Of a stretch of 64,000 nt of DNA, positions 58,036 through 64,000 are shown one piece after another. Within the stretch, counting starts at the first letter, position 1. Each line of letters opens with the position of its first letter. The translations under genes were made by a program, and so were the position numbers. The notes under the pieces are model-generated. The model was given only the letters and a program-made list of their open reading frames with translations, made no database searches and was not told the DNA's origin. This stretch comes from Branchiostoma belcheri (lineage: Eukaryota > Chordata > Leptocardii > Amphioxiformes > Branchiostomatidae), in contig NW_017804198.1 of assembly GCF_001625305.1 (NCBI RefSeq), positions 1,849,576-1,913,575 of the forward strand. The letters run 5' to 3'.

Positions 58036-58655
58036 ACTGGCTTGTGCAGTTGTTGACTGTGGAGCAAGTGAGAGGTGCAGCATTTTTTTGGGGGGGGGGT
58101 GGATTTTCCTCTAGAGAAATTAAAGTTATGGTCAGGTGTGGTTGCTTACAAAATCTTTGCACGGGTTGCTTCGGGTGCAACAAACTGTTCTCTACAGCAG
58201 ACCAAGTTACTCCGTGGCATGCTATCTCTCTATTTGGCCAATTTCTAGTCTTTCCACCCAGTTCCAGCCACCTCATGAAGCCTGGCAGAGGCTACTATTG
58301 GATACTGTCACAGACTTGTCACCAAAGGGATCTGAGATTTGGCCTATGGTGGATCTTGCTAAATTGGTGATCATAAAATACTTTTCACCCAATCAGATTC
58401 AGAGGACTTCATTCACACTTTTGGCACACAGATCCAAACTACTAGCATCCAATTCTATTAGGTGGCTCAGAAATACATTTGAAATTCTTTGTTCAGTCCT
58501 CTCAAGTCATCTCTGAAAACACAATACAAGTATATCTAGGATTATTGGAAAAATGAACAGTTAAAGTTTTACTTAAATGGTCCACATATAATATTATGCA
58601 AATAGGCATGGTGTAACAGTTGCAAAGTTAAACTCGTATCCCACTGTCATTGAGT

Positions 58656-58770
58656 CATTCCTGCAGAATTAAGTCATTCCTGCAGAATTTCCTGCAGGAA
58701 TTCCTAGAGGAAAGAGGACATTCCTGCAGGAAAAGTGGAATTCCTGCAGGAATAATTTTTCCTGCAGGAA
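58656..58770. repeat. Cluster of TTCCTGCAGGAA palindromes
   Basis: Four perfect 12-bp palindromes lie at 58689, 58721, 58741 and 58759. Two TTCCTGCAGAAT variants are at 58658 and 58678, and TTCCTAGAGGAA is at 58701. Spacing is irregular (11-20 bp). Confidence 0.9.
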
Positions 58771-59844
58771 GAAAAATTTCAAAATGAATATTCATGAAAG
58801 TTCTTATCATATTTGACAACTATACATCATACTTGTTAATCAGATATAAAGACTTTGTACCAAGTGTTTTTATATTGAAAATATCAGCACTTGTCAAAAT
58901 GGGAAAAGTGGAATTCCAAACTTATATTAGAGACTGTTATATGTAATTTGAGTTGAGAAAACATGTTTCATGTAGGTCTGAGGTCTGCAAACTCTTGTTG
59001 ATTGATCTATAATTTATATAAATAAAAGGAACACAAGGCATTGCGTAGGGTGAGTTTTGTACACATATTTGGAAACTCTGTATACTGTCTTAAAAAATTG
59101 AAGTGTTGATTTGACACAGCTTTGGATCACTGTAACAAAAAGAATAGCATTTTTTTGCATAATTACCGGGCCAACAACTGGGTGGTTTTTGTGTTCTTCC
59201 AAAGACGGAAACACTGTGTGGAATTGGACCTGTGATTCCACTGTGCCAGGGTTTGCTGCTATTTCAGCCTTTAGTGCTTTTGAGGCCTCCCTTTTCTTAC
59301 TCTTGGTGTTGTCAGTAATCTGGAAATTGAAAAGAGACATTTGCATAATCAGATTAAAACAGTTTATTACTGCAGCACCAAAATGTTAGCAGTCATGGTA
59401 ATAAAAAATGGCAATCATGAAGTTCAAAGGAAAAGTGCATTTTGTATTTGACAGTGCTTTACCTTGAACCCAGGGAATTTCAGCACCTGGACTACCTGTA
59501 GTTTGACGGGACAGTCTCTCTTCTTACTGGGTTGGATCATCTGCCTTCTCTGGAGGAAGACGTGATCTTGAAGCTGGTAAGAGAAAAATGATATTTTATT
59601 TGCATACATTGTTTCTTCATACCAACTCCAGTTAAAAAATCTTAGCTTTGTTGTCCTAACTCAATCAACCCTGGCATTCTGGCAACCATCTGTTTCTCAC
59701 AAAGATTTTATGGTCTGTTATACAACGTAAGGTCTCAAACCAAAAGTTTGTTTTTAAGAGCTATCAGTATCATTCCACCATGCACAACAGCCTATTTAAG
59801 CAATTTTGAGTGTTGCCTCACTGCTTCCCGGCATAGTCCTTGTA

Positions 59845-60235
59845 AGGCCACACCAAGTAATTTGACGTCCCTGGAGACCCTAAATCTTATGTGAGAGCGA
59901 AAAAAAAAAACAACAAGAAGGGCCGAAAAACAAGATGCATAGATTTGCAGTATACTAAGGGACAAATATTAGGACACAAAATGAATGAGATGATACAGTG
60001 TAACAACCAACAAGTCTTTTATTAGGCTTGAAAACAGCAATAAATCAGTGGAACAGCAGTTGTTGTTCTGTCCTGTTTCTTTCCTTTCATCACATCTTCC
60101 AATCTTGCCATTTTTGGCACTGTCGTGAGTCTTTGGTCATAGTTACAGGAAGCGAAATTTGTTTTTTTTTTCTTTGAACAAGCCAAAATCAGTGCGCGCT
60201 TAGATGTCATCCATAAATTTTACTTCGTGCCGCCT
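59845..60235. mobile_element. AGGCCACA-family MITE, diverged
   Basis: Left end AGGCCACACCAAGTAATTTG, right end AAATTTTACTTCGTGCCGCC with GATGTCATCC inside. It is related to 53662-54081. Confidence 0.65.
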
Positions 60236-60699
60236 AAAGACATAACAGTATTTGGAATTTTAATTGACTCTGATTACAGTCATAGTCTTACATTTGTATG
60301 AGGACGACTGACAGTAATTGACAAACTAAATGGATTATTGCCAAAGTTTCTGTAGCATTTATTTATGTCCGACTTGCTTGCCCTCCTTACTACACTCTAC
60401 TGCAAGTACATGTACAAATTTCATGTTTGTGTGTTTCAAATATTCATGTTTGTGTGGATATTTAGAACGCCAGACCACTGTCATTTCTTACCGCTTGTGT
60501 ATCCTTTTGTGCACGATACCGTTCTTTTTGGCGAATGGCCCTATCTGGTCCTTGGTGACAGTCATAGGTTTTTGTTCCCACCAGTTGGAATGGCATCCCA
60601 TCAAACCTCACTCCTTTCAGCTCCCAGTAGGTCTGATTTGTCGGATCAGGTTTCACATCTGTATTAACAAATCATTACTTCTGTTGTGTACATAAACTC

Positions 60700-62230
60700 T
60701 ATGAATCAATGATCCGTTATGAAAAATACTAACAAAAATGCTTTGCTTTCCAGATTACAACAGTAACCTTGATGCTGGATGGAAATACATGTACATTGAA
60801 GAAAATGTGCCTCAAACCAGTTCAGCTTCCAGAACCTGTCACTAAGTCAGAACAAGAGGGACAGACCATCATTCTGTACAGAATATCAGGCTATAACTGG
60901 TTCATTTATTCTGTACATTTTTAGGTTGTTATATTTCACTGTTTATAGGAGTTTGTTTTATCTGGCCAGGTGTTTTATTTCTTATTTCACATAGAAGTGA
61001 AGAGATGTCAATGATTCAGCACAACAACATACTAATTTACGTGCCCACACTCTTTTGAAGACATCAAAAATGCTTTTGATTGGTCAGGTGTACTATAGTC
61101 TATATTGTGCATAGCCTGAAGATGAATATCACACCATGAAATAAGTTATAATCTTGTTTACCAACAAGACACACTCTTTCATAATGGAAGTGTAACACAT
61201 GCCCGTAGCCAGAATTTTACATGGGGGTTAGTCCTGCACTGAAAGGGACCAGAAAGAGCTGAAGGGGGGTCCGGGGGCATGCTCTTGGACATTAAAAAAT
61301 GGACCTTTGAGCATGTGGGTTCGTCCGTAACAACTATGTTTGTATTTGCCATTTGTGCATGTACAGTCCAAGTTCATTATTATCATTTAGAGACAATTCC
61401 CTGTTTCTGAAGTCTACTGTGATACCTCAGGGCAGGTGTTCATTGGGAGTAAACTAGCATCAAATTGCAAAGATCATTACTGAATATTCACTACTACTTT
61501 ATTATTCACGGTTTTCGCAGTCACTTCTGTACCATGACTTATTATTACCACAAAGAATTCTCCAACTTCTTTCTTTTGCATCTTCTGCCACTACAAAAAT
61601 ACATGTTGTATGTCCATTTTTCTCTATCTGTGAACTTTTGCTACCGCAATAAAGTGATTGACAGTGGTAGAGTGCTAGAGGCACGGGAAATATTCCAATG
61701 TCAAAGAAGCATATGTGAAAAATAAAGGATAATTTTTTTATTGTTTGGTGTCCATGCTCTATGTGCCCAGTCATTTCAACAACCTTCCTGATTGCAAAAA
61801 GTATATATCAGAATGAATGAAACATCCTATTTTGCCCAGGTTTTTTAAAATTTTCTTTTATTTGCATGCTGGCCTTAGTTCTGAGCTTTTCAGAGGAGGA
61901 GTGGCCTAATGATGTTAAACTTGACCCAGATTAGGAAGATGTAACTGCCTTTTTAATGTAGCTGTATAGTTCAGTTGAAACAGTAAATGCAATATTTTTT
62001 TTTTACGATCATATAAGTAAATGCATTGGGTTTCCCCTCTGAAGTTCTGTTATTTTGGTACACCTGTCTCCTACTCGCCCGTTTCCAATTAACGTAGTTA
62101 CGACTCGTCTACAAAATCGTGCGAGGTCTACCTTGATCTAATCAAAAGATGAGTAAACATATTATTTCCATCAATTCAACTGTGCGTAACTTCAAGCATA
62201 TTCTGCTAACACTTTCATCCCAAACGCACG
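60700..62230. other. MULE-gene intron 1; no other gene seen
   Basis: AT-rich. A fragment at 61200-61290 (CATGCCCGTAGCCAGAATTT, then GGGGGTCCGGGGGCATG) is of a kind often found at ends of dispersed repeats. No splice-consistent exons. Confidence 0.4.
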
Positions 62231-62497
62231 CACTGACTTGTACGCTCCGAACAGCTATTGTATAACGCTAGACATACTGTCACGTATTGAATTTCGCGCG
62301 AAAAGTTGACGGAAAGAAACGCTGAAAGAAAACTCACTCATTTCCCCGAAATCCTTCTCTTTTCGGCTCACAATATATTTACACATAGTGTCCCTGACTA
62401 TTTCCGACAACTTTTCTTCAAAACTGTGCACAGTTGGGAAGATATGATAGTCCGCATCCGCGGCAGAAGTTGTCGTCTGCTGCTGCTTGGCAGCCAT

Positions 62498-62640
62498 GTT
62501 GTCCGCCAGCGTCGTTCCCAGGTTGCGCCACCTCGTACGCTGGGTACGAGCGTGACGTCATTTCCGCTACGCTCTATATGCCTCACACCACTACTACCTA
62601 ACGCTCACCCTTTCTTTGCTGAAAATAGCCATTAAAGTCC
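62498..62640 (-). promoter_or_regulatory. Upstream of MULE-derived gene start, CpG-containing
   Basis: GC-rich sequence with many CG dinucleotides directly upstream of the ATG at 62497 (MAAKQQQTTTSAADADYHIF). It is the likely 5' UTR/promoter by position; no specific site is recognised. Confidence 0.35.
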
Positions 62641-62699
62641 CCCAAATGAGTCATTTGGAAGTGGTGTATGCCAAATACATGACTGCTATTCTGTAGACA

Positions 62700-62840
62700 C
62701 ACGTTCAAGGTACCCTTATACCGAATGTCATATCATTTGGTTCAGGATCCAAAAATCCATTTTTTGTCGAAAAATGCCCCAAAAAACCTTCATAAAAATT
62801 TTCAATGGCATGTTTCAAAAAAATGAAAAAAAAAAAACGT
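62700..62840. repeat. Dispersed repeat related to a part of the Rac tandem units
   Basis: TACCGAATGTCATATCATTTGG, CCAAAAATCC and TTTTTTGTCGAAAAATG occur in the same order as ATGTCC..TCATTCGG, CCAAAAATG and TTTTTTGTCCGAAAATAGCC in units A and B (16150-16260, 19460-19565). Confidence 0.5.
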
Positions 62841-63079
62841 CTGGGGGTATTTGCCCACTCTACCTCCATGCCAAATTTCAGGTCATTTGGCTGAATGATG
62901 GCGGAGTTGAATCCCTCTGAACGAGTGGCAGGAGGAGGAGAAGGAGGAGAAACATGAGGGAACACAATATATTTCATCCATACCATGGTATGGACTGAAA
63001 TATAACTATCAGTTTCTGTTCACTTTTGAAACGCTTACTCTCCTTATTTGTATCCTCTGCTAAGGGACTGTACGATATT

Positions 63080-63195
63080 TACCGGGGGGGGGAGGGCCGG
63101 TCGTTTGAGGGGGGAGGGCCTAGGAAAAAAAATTGAGCCGGGGGAGGGCCTAGGAAAAATATTTTAATTTGGGGGAGGGCCTAGGTAAAATTTTT
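63080..63195. repeat. G-rich tandem array (GGGGGAGGGCCTAGG units)
   Basis: Four units of about 32-38 bp, each GGGGGAGGGCC(TAGG) followed by an A/T run. A complementary-style G/C-rich end with GGGGGGGCCATGCCCCCCCC lies at 63904-63930, so 63080-63990 may be one TIR-type element. Confidence 0.6.
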
Positions 63196-64000
63196 TTCAA
63201 GATCCCTTTAATTCTACAACGTTTTTATACACTTTCAAAACATGATTAACGTCTGTCCCATACATTTTGTAGCGATTTGCCGGTCATTGGAATCGGCAGA
63301 ATTTTACGTTCCAATAATATCCATCCCTATTATTATAATGTATTCGCCCAAATCTCCCACAGTCCTCTTCAAAAACTTGCATTTTCGCCAGGCATTTGCA
63401 GGCGAAACTGGACTACACAGCCAAATTACATGGATTAAAGTCGTGTCAATCGCAGCTATGGAAACGATACCGATCAAAAATGTAGGGAAGGCTTGTCGGA
63501 AGATTTTGAAAATTAATTTTCGCCGTTCAACGCACCCTTCCCAGTGGTGTGCGTGCGTCGGCAAAGGTGACCCGCTGGTCCCGCCTCAAACTTCTCGGCG
63601 TGGATGTCGGATGTCGACGGATTAATTTGGTATTTTTTTTTAACCAAGGACTATTTGAACATTTATATCTATGTCCCTCCAAAGTTAATTGAAAACAACA
63701 CGTAACTTGGCAATATTGTTTCCCTGTTTGTAATAAAATTTACGCGGAAGAAGTTCGTGGACGAAAGGTAGGCTAGATTTATTTCGATTACACTGACTGA
63801 CCGTAACGTTACTGACTTTAATAGCTCGATGTACCAGCGAAATTTATGCTGCCAAATTTGCCCCTCAACATGCAAAACATGGGTTGAAATTCAATATTTT
63901 TTCCGGGGGGGCCATGCCCCCCCCCCCGCCCAAAAGTCGGGCCTACTCGGGCTCTAGTGGCGCCTGCGGCGCGATCGCTCGCGCCTTCGGTGCTTCATGC
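63196..64000. other. No supported gene; repeat end at right border
   Basis: The plus-strand frame at 63242-63625 has no recognisable domain. The last 90 bases are very CG-rich (GGCGCCTGCGGCGCGATCGC) and resemble the end of a dispersed repeat; GCTCGCGCCTT also occurs at about 38389. Confidence 0.35.

Larger units (their letters stand above)
49721..62497 (-). pseudogene. MULE transposase-derived gene with SWIM, C48 protease and PHD modules, disrupted
   Basis: Exons on the minus strand are 62497-62338, 60658-60492, 59573-59463, 59319-59167, 56651-56394, 56155-55789, 53619-53378, 52907-52732 and 52461-49837 (interrupted). Phases match throughout except in the damaged exons. Domains in order are an N-terminal part resembling proteins annotated as calcium-responsive transcription factor-like (CPVKLQVVQVLKFPGFK; RRRYHPTDQDIRNIM), the MULE core, a SWIM zinc finger, an Ulp1/C48-like protease and a PHD finger. 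Such combinations are known in Mutator-like elements and their domesticated relatives. Damage seen: a 1001-bp insertion in the last long exon, a frameshift pair in the exon at 53619-53378, and a frameshift before the PHD finger. It could be a decayed transposon-derived gene, or a working gene seen in a broken haplotype. No long terminal inverted repeats belonging to it were found. Confidence 0.75.

Noticed and set aside
63242-63625. 127-codon plus-strand frame near the right edge
   Set aside because: No recognisable domain and flanked by G/C-rich repeat ends; an overlapping antisense frame exists. Chance open frame is more likely.

Overview
The window looks like a stretch of a lancelet (amphioxus, Branchiostoma-like) nuclear genome from a draft assembly. 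Reasons: short phase-consistent GT-AG exons in long introns, a metazoan Rac gene, a CYP74-clan P450 of the kind known from lancelets, very dense small repeats, and one 20-base run of N. The species is inferred, not proven. No organelle, bacterial or CRISPR content is seen. Gene models were built by hand from splice sites and reading-frame continuity.

Region 1 (1-14 kb, minus strand) holds the 5' 14 coding exons of one large gene. It starts at 9088 and runs off the left edge. Joined in frame, the exons encode a complete CYP74-like cytochrome P450 (448 residues), then a PLAT domain, then an animal lipoxygenase catalytic domain cut off by the window. This is a natural fusion of a fatty-acid hydroperoxide-making enzyme with a hydroperoxide-converting haem enzyme, parallel to the coral allene oxide synthase-lipoxygenase fusion but built from an unrelated haem domain. 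A broken copy of one P450 exon lies upstream at 13.7 kb, beyond a pair of inverted repeats.

Region 2 (14.4-31 kb, minus strand) is a Rac1-type small GTPase gene with a 192-residue product. Its last exon is present three times in intact form, each copy inside a 3.1-3.9 kb tandem repeat. The end of its fourth exon, with the splice donor, is itself tandemly repeated nine times with a 56-bp period.

Region 3 (31-40 kb) carries a divergent plus-strand gene for a membrane-anchored metallophosphoesterase of the MPPE1/Cdc1/Ted1 family (353 residues, 7 coding exons). A hAT-like non-autonomous element sits between the two genes.

Region 4 (40-48 kb) is almost all repeats: a nested inverted pair of TACCTTCGCCAA elements, a tRNA-derived SINE, and an unusual element packed with palindromic words. 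A possible small exon lies at 48.1 kb.

Region 5 (49.7-62.5 kb, minus strand) is a multi-exon Mutator-like (MULE) transposase-derived gene with an N-terminal region, a MULE core, a SWIM zinc finger, an Ulp1/C48-like protease domain and a PHD finger. It is broken by a 1001-bp terminal-inverted-repeat element inserted in an exon with a 9-bp target-site duplication, and by apparent frameshifts. The right end of the window is repeats only.
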